In this document: positions 22,935 to 31,087 of the stretch, one piece after another
Layout of the letters: each line of letters opens with the position of its first letter
Numbering within the stretch: the first letter of the stretch is position 1
Source of the DNA: Bradyrhizobium sp.
GTDB lineage: Bacteria > Pseudomonadota > Alphaproteobacteria > Rhizobiales > Xanthobacteraceae
Length of the DNA: 64,000 nucleotides
Reading direction: 5' to 3'
Assembly: GCF_016219575.1 (NCBI RefSeq)
Contig: NZ_JACRMG010000036.1
Span: 1 to 64,000, forward strand
The notes under the pieces: generated by a model
Database searches by the model: none
Seen by the model: the letters and a program-made list of their open reading frames with translations, nothing else
Told to the model about the DNA's origin: nothing
Position numbers and translations under genes: made by a program

Positions 22935-24407
22935 CTAATATTTCGTTCGGACGTAAGTCCCGTAGGTGCCGTAGCACTGGTAGCCGGCGCGGTTTTTATG
23001 CGGCCGCAGCGTTCCGTCGTAGCTCTTGCGCTCAAACAGCTTACCACAGACCGTGCAACGAAAGACGTAGGTGGTGGTGCCGCTGGACGCCCGCGATCGG
23101 CGGCGCGTCGAAGTTCGCGGCGCCGCATTACCCGCGGGCCGTAACGTTGGAGGGATCGACCACGGGCCGGTCGGCGTCAACTCAATCGGATAGCGTGGCG
23201 AGAACGTTGTCTGCGTCTGCGAGACCCCGAGAATGCCGTCGAGGCGATAGCTACGCGGTTGACCATCTTCCGCGCGAACGGCCATCAACAGAACATCGCC
23301 AGCGCGGGAACGGCGCAGCGAGTAAGCTTCGATTGCGCGTGTCGAGCGTTTACCCTTCTGGTCGCGGTAGTCGATGTTGACCAGCAGCCGGTTGACAGCC
23401 GCGAACCGAATGATCTCGATGAAGGTTTGGCCGCGCGATCCTGCCGGAAGACCGATAATGCGCTGACGGATGATTTCGTCGGTCGCCCCGCCCATAGGCG
23501 GCATCATCGGCAGGACCGGCGCCGCAACCTGGCCGTGGAGCCACTTGAATATCTCCGGCAAAGCGTCCCAGAAGGACGTGATTGGCAGCAAAGCCGGAAG
23601 CTGATGGTTAAGCATGCCAGACCAGCCCGCCTCGACATCGCCGCGATGGGGCTCGATGTCGGCAAGCTGCGGCAGTTGGAGGCCCTTGAACGCGCATTTC
23701 TCTCGCAGCACTGTGACGAACTGCTGCTGCTCGGGCCGGGCGTCGGCGTTCCGGTAGAGGTTGACCACGTCGTAAAGGTCGCGCGGCCGGGTGCGCTCGG
23801 CGAGGGCCCTGAATTTCTCGGCGAAGGCTTCGACATAGTCGTAGGCGAGCACCTCGATCCCTTCCTCCGGCGCGTCGGAATAGGGATGGAAGATTTCCAC
23901 GGTCTCGGGGTCCAGGACGACGCGTTCATCGGCGGTCAAGTCGAGCTTGATGCGTGACAAGGGCCGCGTTGGCGAAACCGGTCCCTTGTAGCTGATCTTG
24001 CCCTGGCATGAGAGGTTACCGCGCGGATTCTTGAGGATTTCGAATTCCAGCTGGTCGGCGGGGATTTCGATGCCGGTCTCGTCGTAAACCCAAGCGCCGA
24101 CTTCGGCGAAGACGCGCTTAAGAAGGGCTTCGTCAAGATGCGCCTCGTTGCGCAGCGTAAAGTCGAGATCCTCGGAGAATCGGTAGGTCTCGAAGAAGCA
24201 TTTCTTAAGACAGGTTCCGCCCTTGAAGATCCAGCTTTCGGCAAGCTCCTCATGGGCATAGATGCCGGCGAGCATCCAGCCGAGGACATAATCCTTCTCG
24301 ATGACATGCGGGTTGAGCGATGTCTGCTCGGCGAGGTCGAGGATTTCGCGCCTGTCGATCAATCCATAGCTCCGGGCGCCCAGGATGGCGGAATGAGGAG
24401 CCGCCAT
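22935..24407 (-). CDS. AbiEii/AbiGii nucleotidyltransferase toxin fused to WYL and zinc-finger domains
   Basis: A 490-residue protein from the ATG at 24407 (an upstream in-frame TTG at 24428 is possible). The N-terminal nucleotidyltransferase (about 20-220) has WIFKGGTCLKKCFFETYRFS followed by EDLDFTL, the AbiEii/AbiGii GG and DxD-type motifs, and ETVEIFHPYSDAP. A WYL-like domain follows (about 335-425: FIEIIRFAAVNRLLVNIDYR, then AIEAYSLRRSRAGDVLLMAV), a ligand-binding fold common in defence regulators. The C-terminus is a C2H2-like finger, FRCTVCGKLFERKSYDG with later His and Cys. Classical AbiEii is about 300 residues, so the extra domains are unusual. The start overlaps AbiEi. Confidence 0.85.
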   Translation of the reverse strand: MAAPHSAILGARSYGLIDRREILDLAEQTSLNPHVIEKDYVLGWMLAGIYAHEELAESWIFKGGTCLKKCFFETYRFSEDLDFTLRNEAHLDEALLKRVFAEVGAWVYDETGIEIPADQLEFEILKNPRGNLSCQGKISYKGPVSPTRPLSRIKLDLTADERVVLDPETVEIFHPYSDAPEEGIEVLAYDYVEAFAEKFRALAERTRPRDLYDVVNLYRNADARPEQQQFVTVLREKCAFKGLQLPQLADIEPHRGDVEAGWSGMLNHQLPALLPITSFWDALPEIFKWLHGQVAAPVLPMMPPMGGATDEIIRQRIIGLPAGSRGQTFIEIIRFAAVNRLLVNIDYRDQKGKRSTRAIEAYSLRRSRAGDVLLMAVRAEDGQPRSYRLDGILGVSQTQTTFSPRYPIELTPTGPWSIPPTLRPAGNAAPRTSTRRRSRASSGTTTYVFRCTVCGKLFERKSYDGTLRPHKNRAGYQCYGTYGTYVRTKY

Positions 24408-25171
24408 CTTGAGATGAGTCGCTTGCAATCCAAAGCAGGATCGAGCTTGGCGTTGCCTGCCGTCAGGCGCGCACGGCAGAGTTCGATGAGCGCGGTGCTG
24501 TCATCGCGTCCTTCCGCGAGGAAGCCAAGCCGCTTGAACACGGCGCCGTTGCCTAGCTGATCGCCGTATTCGATCAGCTTCTGATCCATTCGGTCCGATC
24601 GTTTGAAGTACACATCGAGGCAATCCGACACTTGCTGAATGCCGCCGCCAAGCGCGGGATCGTCGAGCATATCGATGATTGTCCGGTGAACGTCGGAGAC
24701 GGACACCTTGGTGTTGTGGCGCCAAATCGGCTTGGTTCCGAAGATTTTTTCGGGCTTCAGGTGCTTGAGCGTGAATTCGAAGCCCTGCTTCGTCTGATGC
24801 CTCTCGCGGATAGCTTGTCCGGTGACGACCACGATGTCTTTGAAAATCTGCTCGGTCAGATCCCAATGCTCCGCGGCGGTACGGCCAGCGATATAGGCGG
24901 GCGCGAAGAGCGCGGGTACGAGAACCCAGGCATCATCGAGAACCCGTTCCGAACCGAGCGTGTCGATCGAGGCCGGGACATAGGCGCCAGACCCGACCCG
25001 GCGCAGCCAACCTTGCTCACGCCATCGTGCGAGGCGCTTGGCGGCTTCGGTTCGCGAAACAGCGAGCGCCTTCGTCACGTCGGCAATTTTGATCACGTCA
25101 CCCGATCCGGCGAGAACTTGCCGAAGTTGGGCGCGGCCACGAGGCAATTGGGACGCGTTAGTACTTTTCAT
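24359..25171 (-). CDS. AbiEi-type antitoxin/transcriptional regulator
   Basis: A 270-residue protein with an N-terminal winged helix-turn-helix (VIKIADVTKALAVSRTEAAK, then RLARWREQGWLRRVGSGAYV, roughly residues 27-65). The AbiEi middle domain follows: YIAGRTAAEHWDLTEQIF, TKPIWRHNTKVSVSDVHRTI, IDMLDDPALGGGIQQ. AbiEi binds inverted repeats in its own promoter and blocks toxin expression. It precedes and overlaps the AbiEii-like gene by 49 bp, the usual order. Upstream is an AT-rich region with inverted repeats that suits autoregulation. Confidence 0.87.
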   Translation of the reverse strand: MKSTNASQLPRGRAQLRQVLAGSGDVIKIADVTKALAVSRTEAAKRLARWREQGWLRRVGSGAYVPASIDTLGSERVLDDAWVLVPALFAPAYIAGRTAAEHWDLTEQIFKDIVVVTGQAIRERHQTKQGFEFTLKHLKPEKIFGTKPIWRHNTKVSVSDVHRTIIDMLDDPALGGGIQQVSDCLDVYFKRSDRMDQKLIEYGDQLGNGAVFKRLGFLAEGRDDSTALIELCRARLTAGNAKLDPALDCKRLISRWRLLIPPSWAPGAMD

Positions 25172-25177
25172 GAGCTA

Positions 25178-25214
25178 TTTTTCACGAAAAATGGGAACTA
25201 TCGCACTTATAATA
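25178..25214 (-). promoter_or_regulatory. Candidate promoter and operator of the AbiE pair
   Basis: The 25172-25444 gap is much more AT-rich than its surroundings. TTTTTCACGAAAAA at about 25178-25191 is an inverted repeat just before the AbiEi start, and TATTAT on the minus strand (complement of 25209-25214) is a plausible -10. A further palindrome, CGCAAAATTTGCG, lies at about 25257-25269. The assignment to AbiEi is inference. Confidence 0.4.
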
Positions 25215-25444
25215 CACAAATCTGAAGCAAAAATAGATATTATAGGCAAGACAAATCGCAAAATTTGCGAATTTTTACATATAAAATGCACAGTTGCTCG
25301 TCAACCTCGCAGCAAAGGAGGTGCCATTCGTCCCATTTGTACGCCACGGCTACCCAGAAGCCATACCTGCGCTCTAGATCTCTTTCTTGCTGGAGAAGCC
25401 TACGATGTTATTGCCTCAGACCGATCGTGGTTCGGGGCGGAGGC

Positions 25445-25813
25445 ATGGGCGGCAAGGACGAAAAAACTCGGATCGAGGCATTTGGGACGCCACGTAGTCG
25501 GAAAATGCCGCTCTCCACGAACCGCCGCCGCAAGAATCGTGGCATGCCGCCGCCCGCGACGTTCGATATCGACACGCTGCCGGGCAGCTCTAATTTGACC
25601 GCACTCGAGGCGGCCGCGGTTATCCGACGCACGCCCGGAGCGCTAGAGCAGTGGCGGCGCGATCCCAACCACCCGCTGAAATGGCGCTACGTCGATGGCC
25701 GCCCGCTCTATCGTGTCGATGCGGTGCGCGATTATCTGGCCAGATGCGATAAGACCACTACGCCGACCCAGCCGCATAATGCTCGCGGAGACGGCCGAGC
25801 AGCTCGGCCTTGA
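25445..25813 (+). CDS. Excisionase-like helix-turn-helix protein
   Basis: A 122-residue protein from an ATG preceded by GGAGG. Residues 1-50 are basic and poorly ordered. The rest (LTALEAAAVIRRTPGALEQW, then PLKWRYVDGRPLYRVDAVRD followed by YLA) is a small winged HTH of the MerR/AlpA/excisionase type. The gene converges on the integrase and overlaps its 3' end by 56 bases. Position beside the integrase supports a recombination directionality factor, although the family assignment rests only on the HTH pattern. Confidence 0.6.
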   Translation: MGGKDEKTRIEAFGTPRSRKMPLSTNRRRKNRGMPPPATFDIDTLPGSSNLTALEAAAVIRRTPGALEQWRRDPNHPLKWRYVDGRPLYRVDAVRDYLARCDKTTTPTQPHNARGDGRAARP

Positions 25814-27089
25814 TGGGATCGAGCGGATTCGTCCGCTGCAGGCGCACGACCTTGCCGACCCGTTTCGCGCCGACCAACTCCGCGATGTAATCATGAGCCG
25901 CTTCGAACGCCATCTTGCGGATGATCCACTGTTCGTCGTGATTGTAGACCTGATCGATTCCACGCGGCTTTTGCCCGACACACAGCCGCTGGATTTCGTT
26001 GTCGTAGCCGCAGCGTGACATGACGGTGCGCAAGCTGCGCCTTAAGTCATGCATGGTGAACTTGGCGACACCCGCTTCTTTGACCAAACGATTGACCATC
26101 CTGGTGAAGCCCGACATCTGGCCACCGGTCTTCGGTGACGGGAAGACATAGTCGGACGTCGCGCGCTGGAAATGTTTTGCGGCCGCAAGCACCTCGTCAA
26201 CGAGGTGAGTACGCGGCACGTCGTGGTGCAGGCCCATTTTGGTCCATGCCGCATCGAAGGTGATGCGGTCATCCATGATGTGCTTTCGCCACTCGATCAT
26301 GGTTGGCTCGCTACGGCGCGGGCCACCGAGCAGGCACATGCGTGTTAGTTGCCCAAATGCCCCGAGCTTGCCGGATGCGTGCCAGACCTTGATGATTTCT
26401 TCATCGGTCAGTGCGCGGCCCTTCGTTCGGCGTCCGACCCTCTGCGCACGGGTTTCCTTGGGCGCGCGATAGCCGGCGAGCACGTTGTGCTCGACGTAAC
26501 CTTCAGCGACGCACCATTCGAGGAGGGTGTGCACGTGCTTGCGCAAGTCCTTGGCTGCACCGCGCTTACCGGTTTTGGCGATCTTGTCGACTGCCGCCAT
26601 GATTTGCCGTCGGGTCAGCTCGGCAATGGCGAGATCGAAGTGATCCTTAAGACCCCGTCGCAGCGCCGACATTGCCGGTTTCCAGTTGACGACCTGGCGT
26701 CCGGTCAGGGACGTTTCGTAGGGCCCATCTTCAATGATCAGGGTCGCCAGCGTGGTGCACTGCTTCTCAGCCAACTGTTGTCGCTTGGCCTCGCGCTTGG
26801 CGTCGTTTGGATCGACCCCTATGACCACCTCGCCAGCGGCGATGGTAGCGGCCTTGCGTGCTGCCTTCTCGTTGAATTTGGGCCATGCGCCCAGGGTCTT
26901 GCGTTGGGTGCCTCTCATCCCAGGCTTGGTGAAAAGGTAGACCCAGGTCCGGCCGCCGGTGGCGCGCATGCGCAGGGCGAGGCCGGGCAGCTTGTCGTCG
27001 TGGAGATAATGGTGCGCCTTACCCGGTGGCAGGGTGGCGTTGCGGATCACTGCATCGGTGAGTGTCAACTGGTTGGTCGGCTCCGTCAT
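25758..27089 (-). CDS. Tyrosine-recombinase integrase (P4/ICE type)
   Basis: A 443-residue protein from the ATG at 27089. The N-terminal DUF4102-like arm-binding domain contains LPPGKAHHYLHDDKLPGLAL and VYLFTKPGMRGTQRKTLGAW; a core-binding domain follows. The catalytic domain has GGPRRSEPTMIEW (Arg box), HDLRRSLRTVMSR (HxxR), and QVYN with the nucleophilic Tyr near residue 392. The usual LGH before it reads VGQKPRG, a variant found in some ICE integrases. Adjacent to the tRNA-Val fragment at 27419-27463, it presumably integrates this element at tRNA-Val(CAC). Confidence 0.93.
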   Translation of the reverse strand: MTEPTNQLTLTDAVIRNATLPPGKAHHYLHDDKLPGLALRMRATGGRTWVYLFTKPGMRGTQRKTLGAWPKFNEKAARKAATIAAGEVVIGVDPNDAKREAKRQQLAEKQCTTLATLIIEDGPYETSLTGRQVVNWKPAMSALRRGLKDHFDLAIAELTRRQIMAAVDKIAKTGKRGAAKDLRKHVHTLLEWCVAEGYVEHNVLAGYRAPKETRAQRVGRRTKGRALTDEEIIKVWHASGKLGAFGQLTRMCLLGGPRRSEPTMIEWRKHIMDDRITFDAAWTKMGLHHDVPRTHLVDEVLAAAKHFQRATSDYVFPSPKTGGQMSGFTRMVNRLVKEAGVAKFTMHDLRRSLRTVMSRCGYDNEIQRLCVGQKPRGIDQVYNHDEQWIIRKMAFEAAHDYIAELVGAKRVGKVVRLQRTNPLDPIKAELLGRLREHYAAGSA

Positions 27090-27110
27090 TATCCCTGCGC
27101 TCCCTGTCAC

Positions 27111-27295
27111 GGTGTGCCCCGTAGCCGCCCGGATCATCCAAGCGAAGGGAAAGTGGTCATTGACTTTCCTTCGCTTTTGCCGCCTCGGGGCACACCAGCG
27201 TGGAAGGCCGCCCCTTGGAGGACAGAGGGGGCACAGACCCTCCCCGATTTGTGTGCCCCAAGGGAAGATGACGCGGGGGCACAGCGGGGGCATAC
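27111..27295. promoter_or_regulatory. Integrase upstream region: nested inverted repeats and GGGGCAC arm-site array
   Basis: An outer inverted repeat GGTGTGCCCCG (27111-27121) and CGGGGCACACC (27186-27196) encloses a second one, AGCGAAGGGAAAGT (27141-27154) and ACTTTCCTTCGCT (27163-27175, one gap). The GGGGCACA core recurs at 27227-27237 and 27275-27284, as GGGGCATA at 27286-27295, and inverted at 27250-27260. Six copies in 185 bp between the integrase start and the attachment site strongly suggest integrase or excisionase arm sites, with possible autoregulation of int. Confidence 0.65.
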
Positions 27296-27418
27296 AAAAT
27301 GTAGTAAGGTCAGCTATGGCCTATTATGGCCGCATGTGGCGAAAGTACCTGCACTATAAAGACTTCTCCACCTTTTTACTATGGCTGGCTCAGGTTGGCT
27401 AGAGTCTACGGATTGTGG

Positions 27419-27463
27419 TTCACACGGGAGAGGTCCAAGGTTCGATCCCTTGTGCGTCCACCA
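27419..27463 (+). tRNA. tRNA-Val(CAC) 3' half: probable attR of the element
   Basis: The sequence matches a tRNA from the anticodon loop onward: loop TTCACAC (anticodon CAC), 3' anticodon stem GGGAG, variable AGGTC, T-arm CAAGG-TTCGATC-CCTTG, acceptor TGCGTCC, then A and CCA. The upstream bases do not supply the partner anticodon stem CTCCC or the acceptor GGACGCA, so this is not an intact gene, although a weak D-arm-like GGCTCAGGTTGGCTAGAGTC-type stretch lies just upstream. An element integrated in the anticodon loop leaves such a 3' fragment at one end. The intact tRNA should lie left of the window. Confidence 0.8.
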
Positions 27464-27559
27464 TTCCTCCGCCCCTTCCAAGGCAATCTCATTCAAGCGC
27501 AACGGCCCCGCGGTGCCGTGGACACGCACGCCACCAGCCGAGCAGCAGGGACGAACCTC

Positions 27560-27945
27560 GTGATATACATCGTGCTGGTTGCCGTGATCGGCATCCTGCT
27601 GCTGCAAGGGACCGGCGCCATACCGCTCGACAGCGTCGGCGGAGCGCTGGTGATCGCGACGGCTGTTCTCGCCGGCACACTGGCTGTCGCGATCCACGAG
27701 GCGTGGACGAAGAGGCGGGGTGTGCCCGGCTGGATCGTGAACATCGTCATCTCGTTCGTCGGTGCCTTTCTGGTCGCCCCCTCGGCGGCATGGCGATGGT
27801 GATACTCCTCGTCCCGTTCATGGATGGGTCTTCGTCGCTGGCGGCCGCGGCAGGCCCCCAGATGTCCGTCACGCTCGCCGGCCAGATGGCGATTACGCTA
27901 CTGGGATCGTGGGGTGCGCTGTGGCTCGTGAACCGGTGGCGGTGA
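27560..27945 (+). pseudogene. Small multi-pass membrane protein, frameshifted
   Basis: From a GTG at 27560 the frame gives VIYIVLVAVIGILLLQGTGA, then WIVNIVISFVGAFLVAP, and near 27778-27785 shifts. The adjoining frame continues LGGMAMVILLVPFMDGSSSL to MAITLLGSWGALWLVNRWR and stops at 27945. One extra C in the run GCCCCCTC would restore one frame of about 128 residues with three or four membrane helices. Either the gene is inactivated or there is a sequencing error. It is the first gene outside attR and looks like host sequence. Confidence 0.65.
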
Positions 27946-28456
27946 GCCCGCTGAACAAAAATATCGAAAACAACCCCATGCAAAGTAGCCGACGGCTGCC
28001 GACATTAGGGGCTTTCGTCTTTTCAGAATACAATTGACACGTCGGGCAAATCAATGGCACGGTGCCATCATCCAGGGATAGCTGCACGGGACGCGGCGCC
28101 GGGACCACACGACTTCGCCGTCCGCGAGAGGCGCCTCATCGGCGGAAGACCGCCTTTACGCCGGCTCGCGTCCATCGCATCTCGTACGTTACGTGACGAT
28201 GCGCAGCGCCCCTCCAGAGGGTGCGGGACGGGGCGCGTTTAACGACAATCAGCATTCTCGTAGAGCGAAATATTCCTTCATGCAAATTCCGTTATTCGAA
28301 ACCATCGATCACTAGTGCTCGCTACTGTATGCTTGCCTCCTTGGGTTTGGCCAAGGCTGTGGGATAGTCCATTTGTGCAACGCAAATCTGGCGCTCAAGC
28401 TTTAAAACTGCCGCTCGGCAACCTAGAGTGCGGCTTTAAAGCGGTTGGGAGCCAAC
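27946..28456. other. Gene-free 511-bp gap with a Bradyrhizobium-type repeat
   Basis: The stretch AAAATATCGAAAACAACCCC at about 27958-27977 and the following bases resemble a dispersed sequence that I recall from Bradyrhizobium intergenic regions; this is memory, not a search. No gene is supportable. The gap ends with AT-richer sequence that is the likely promoter region of the DUF262-HNH gene (GGGA ribosome site before the ATG at 28457). Confidence 0.35.
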
Positions 28457-30040
28457 ATGGCCACAAGTATCGTCAATTTGGACGCGCTGATCCCGCGCGA
28501 CGATTTCCAGGTGAAAAGCGGTAGCGCGGACTATAGCCGTCGAGACAAGATAGCAATCACAGATATCGAGCCCAAGGCATTTATGTACTTGGCTCTTCGA
28601 AAACCCGATTTTCAAAGAGAGACTGCAAATTGGTCACCGCAAAAGATCCAGGACTTCGTTAAGACGTTTTTGGATGGAGATTTGGTCCCGGCAATTATTC
28701 TGTGGGCCGCCGGCGAGACGGTTTTTGTGATCGATGGAGCGCATAGGCTGAGCGCTCTCATCGCTTGGGTGCAGGATGATTACGGAGATGGCGATACTTC
28801 TCGGATATTCTCAAAGAACGATATCCCGCCCGAGCAGGTCAAAGCAGCTAAGAAGACCCGAGAAATCATCGACGGCTCAATAGGCTCTTACAGCGAGCAC
28901 GTATTTGCTGTTGAACATCCGGATAGGGCGAAGCCGGAAGTCCTTCAAAGGGCGAGACGACTGGCAAGCCTCTCTCTCGATCTGCAATGGATACGAAATA
29001 CTGACTCCCTGAAAGCGGAGAATTCCTTCTTCAAGATCAACCAGGCCGCCACCGCGATCGATCCTACGGAGCTAAGGATCATCCGAGCGCGAAAGGCAGC
29101 CAACGCGATTGCCGCACGGGTCATCACTCGGAACTCAACAGGTCACGAATACTGGTCGGAGTTCGGAGATAAGACGAAGGCCGAAATCGAGGAAATGGGA
29201 CGTGAGTTGTACCGACTACTCTTCCACCCGCCGATCGAAACTCCGATCAAGACTCTCGACCTGCCTGTAGCCGGGCGGGGATACAGCAGTCCAACGTTGC
29301 CGCTGATATTTGAGATGGTCAATCTAGCAAATAGCCAGCCCGTGCTAGACGTGACCAAAGGCAACAAGAAGCTCCTTGATCTGCCACCGCCTCCCGACGG
29401 CGATGGAAGCGAGACCATCAAATTTCTAAGAAGCACTCGAAAGATTATCAATCGAATAACAGGGCTTCATGCGTCGTCACTCGGATTGCATCCTGCTGTA
29501 TATTTCTACAGCGCTACAGGTCGTCATCAGCCTACGGCGTTTCTAGCGGTCGTCGAACTGATTAGAGAATTCGAGAAGCAGGACGCCTTCGTGCAATTTA
29601 CCGACGTGCGTGAACGTTTCGAGCGATTCATTCTGGAGAATAAGAGTTTCTCCAATCAAGTAACGGTCAAGATCGGCAGTGGTGCCAAAGGATTTCAAAG
29701 GCTCAAAAACCTTTACGTGAGGGTGTATGAGGCCATGGTCAATGGGCACGACAACGCTACAATTCTGGAAGCTCTTCGTAGAGACAAGGAATTCTCGTTC
29801 CTGACGCCAGATGAAAGATTGGTCGAAACCAGTTCTGGGCAATTCAGCCGAGAAACGAAATCCGCCACGTTTTTGCGCGACGCGATTGTTGGCGCTCCAA
29901 GATGTCGGATTTGCAAGGCCCTGCTGCATTTCAACTCGATACAAATCGACCATGTCGTACGTAAGGAGGATGGCGGCTTAGGAGTCTTGGAGAACGCTCA
30001 ACTCGCCCATCCATTCTGCAACAGCACGATTAAGAACTGA
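28457..30040 (+). CDS. DUF262 (ParB-like) protein with C-terminal HNH nuclease
   Basis: A 527-residue protein starting MATSIVNLDALIPRDD. The N-terminal DUF262/ParB-type domain contains FQRETANWSPQKIQDFVKTF and the motif VIDGAHRLSAL (91-101), the putative NTPase/nuclease site of GmrSD- and Brxlike proteins. The central 300 residues are mostly helical. The last 50 residues form an HNH finger: CRICKALL, IQIDHVVRKEDGG, ENAQLAHPFCN. This resembles DUF262-HNH restriction-type enzymes (GmrS/GmrD-like) thought to cut invading, often modified, DNA. Base composition is AT-richer than the flanking chromosome, suggesting acquisition. A HEPN-like gene follows about 100 bp downstream. Confidence 0.82.
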   Translation: MATSIVNLDALIPRDDFQVKSGSADYSRRDKIAITDIEPKAFMYLALRKPDFQRETANWSPQKIQDFVKTFLDGDLVPAIILWAAGETVFVIDGAHRLSALIAWVQDDYGDGDTSRIFSKNDIPPEQVKAAKKTREIIDGSIGSYSEHVFAVEHPDRAKPEVLQRARRLASLSLDLQWIRNTDSLKAENSFFKINQAATAIDPTELRIIRARKAANAIAARVITRNSTGHEYWSEFGDKTKAEIEEMGRELYRLLFHPPIETPIKTLDLPVAGRGYSSPTLPLIFEMVNLANSQPVLDVTKGNKKLLDLPPPPDGDGSETIKFLRSTRKIINRITGLHASSLGLHPAVYFYSATGRHQPTAFLAVVELIREFEKQDAFVQFTDVRERFERFILENKSFSNQVTVKIGSGAKGFQRLKNLYVRVYEAMVNGHDNATILEALRRDKEFSFLTPDERLVETSSGQFSRETKSATFLRDAIVGAPRCRICKALLHFNSIQIDHVVRKEDGGLGVLENAQLAHPFCNSTIKN

Positions 30041-30138
30041 GCTTCAAGGGCTAAAGTTACAGCATCCAATCCCTCACAAAATCGCATCGCCTTGCCTCTG
30101 CTTCCGCGATAACAAAGGGAAATTCTAAGGAACGCAAG

Positions 30139-30732
30139 ATGAGTAATCCCCAGATCAAGGCGTTCGTTGTCGACGTCGACCGACTGCCAGTGGATTTCCC
30201 AACGCAACGGCATGATGGAGCATTCTGGGAGGCTGTGGGACGCGCCGTCGCTACATTCGGTTTTCTTGAGGAGGTCTTGGGAAGAGCCATCTTCGCATTT
30301 ACGGCAACCCGTGAGTTCGCTCCCGATAAGATTGAAGCCGAATACGCCAATTGGCTTCCGACTTTGGAAAAGGCGCTCGTTGACGCGCTTGGCAGCCTGA
30401 TTGCGTCGTATGGTAGGCACGCGCGCGCCCATCAGAACGCGCCTGCGTATCTTGACGACCTGTTGGCTAAGCTTCGTGAAGCCACTGTCTGGCGAAACAC
30501 TATCTGTCATGCATCCTGGAGGCCACCCGACCAGCAGGGACGCTCACTCCCATTCTATGTCGACAAAAAGCAAGGCGTTTTCGAAACCTCGGTCGACATT
30601 GCTATGCTAAGACAATTGCAGCGACACGTCGCCGAACTGGCATGTGCGGTTGTGAGCACGGTCACCGAGATGGGCTATCAATTTCCAGGATCGAACGGCG
30701 CCGGCAAGCCGATAATGACCGGCTTTCCGTGA
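30139..30732 (+). CDS. HEPN-like helical protein
   Basis: A 197-residue, predominantly helical protein. WRNTICHASW at 118-127 fits the HEPN Rx4-6H motif (Arg119, His124). An upstream helix EAVGRAVATFGFLEEVLGRA (31-50) resembles the first HEPN helix with an acidic residue, and CAVVSTVTEMGYQF closes the fold. Similar stand-alone proteins are annotated as hypotheticals in many proteobacteria. Together with the DUF262-HNH gene upstream it could form a two-gene defence unit. The ribonuclease activity is inferred from the motif only. Confidence 0.6.
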   Translation: MSNPQIKAFVVDVDRLPVDFPTQRHDGAFWEAVGRAVATFGFLEEVLGRAIFAFTATREFAPDKIEAEYANWLPTLEKALVDALGSLIASYGRHARAHQNAPAYLDDLLAKLREATVWRNTICHASWRPPDQQGRSLPFYVDKKQGVFETSVDIAMLRQLQRHVAELACAVVSTVTEMGYQFPGSNGAGKPIMTGFP

Positions 30733-30775
30733 AAATCTTTTCGAAGGTGTTTCTGCATGCGACATGCTGTTCTAA

Positions 30776-31061
30776 CTAAATCACGCCGCCTCGCCTCAAC
30801 CCCTCAATCTCACCCGCGTCATACCCAAGTCCCGCCAGCACAACATCCGTAAGCTCGCTGAGCGTCGGTGGGCGCGTCGCTATTTCGCCCGATGCTTCCG
30901 ACAGCCGGACGGCGGCGCGGGCGACCGGCGCGGATTTCGGCAGGCCGGGATATTCGACAAGGAACCGGCGGCGCGGATGTGCGGGTGATCGAGCGGCTGT
31001 TGCGCGCTGACGACAGGGCCGTTCTCGCCACGCTTGAGATCGTCGGCAAGCGCGGGACAAA
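30776..31061 (-). pseudogene. CaiB/BaiF CoA-transferase C-terminal remnant
   Basis: The last part reads PKSAPVARAAVRLSEASGEI, then RPPTLSELTDVVLAGLGYD and GLRRGGVI, almost the same as the C-terminus of the intact CoA-transferase at 33534-34721. Upstream, in another frame, ADDLKRGENGPVVSAQQPLD and HPHIRAAGSL match the same protein, but the segment between the two motifs (about 35 residues in the intact gene) is deleted and a frameshift separates the pieces. It is therefore a decayed paralogue or duplication scar. Confidence 0.8.
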
Positions 31062-31087
31062 TCGAATTGATTTTGCCGATGCCCGGC

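Noticed and set aside
22487..23128. 213-codon minus-strand frame covering the tRNA-like traces
   Set aside because: Low-complexity product extending antisense-free but into the AbiEii 3' region; it looks like an over-annotated frame next to tRNA-like sequence.
27381..27463. Intact tRNA-Val gene
   Set aside because: The 5' acceptor (GGACGCA) and 5' anticodon stem (CTCCC) needed to pair with the 3' half are missing, so it is only an attachment-site remnant.
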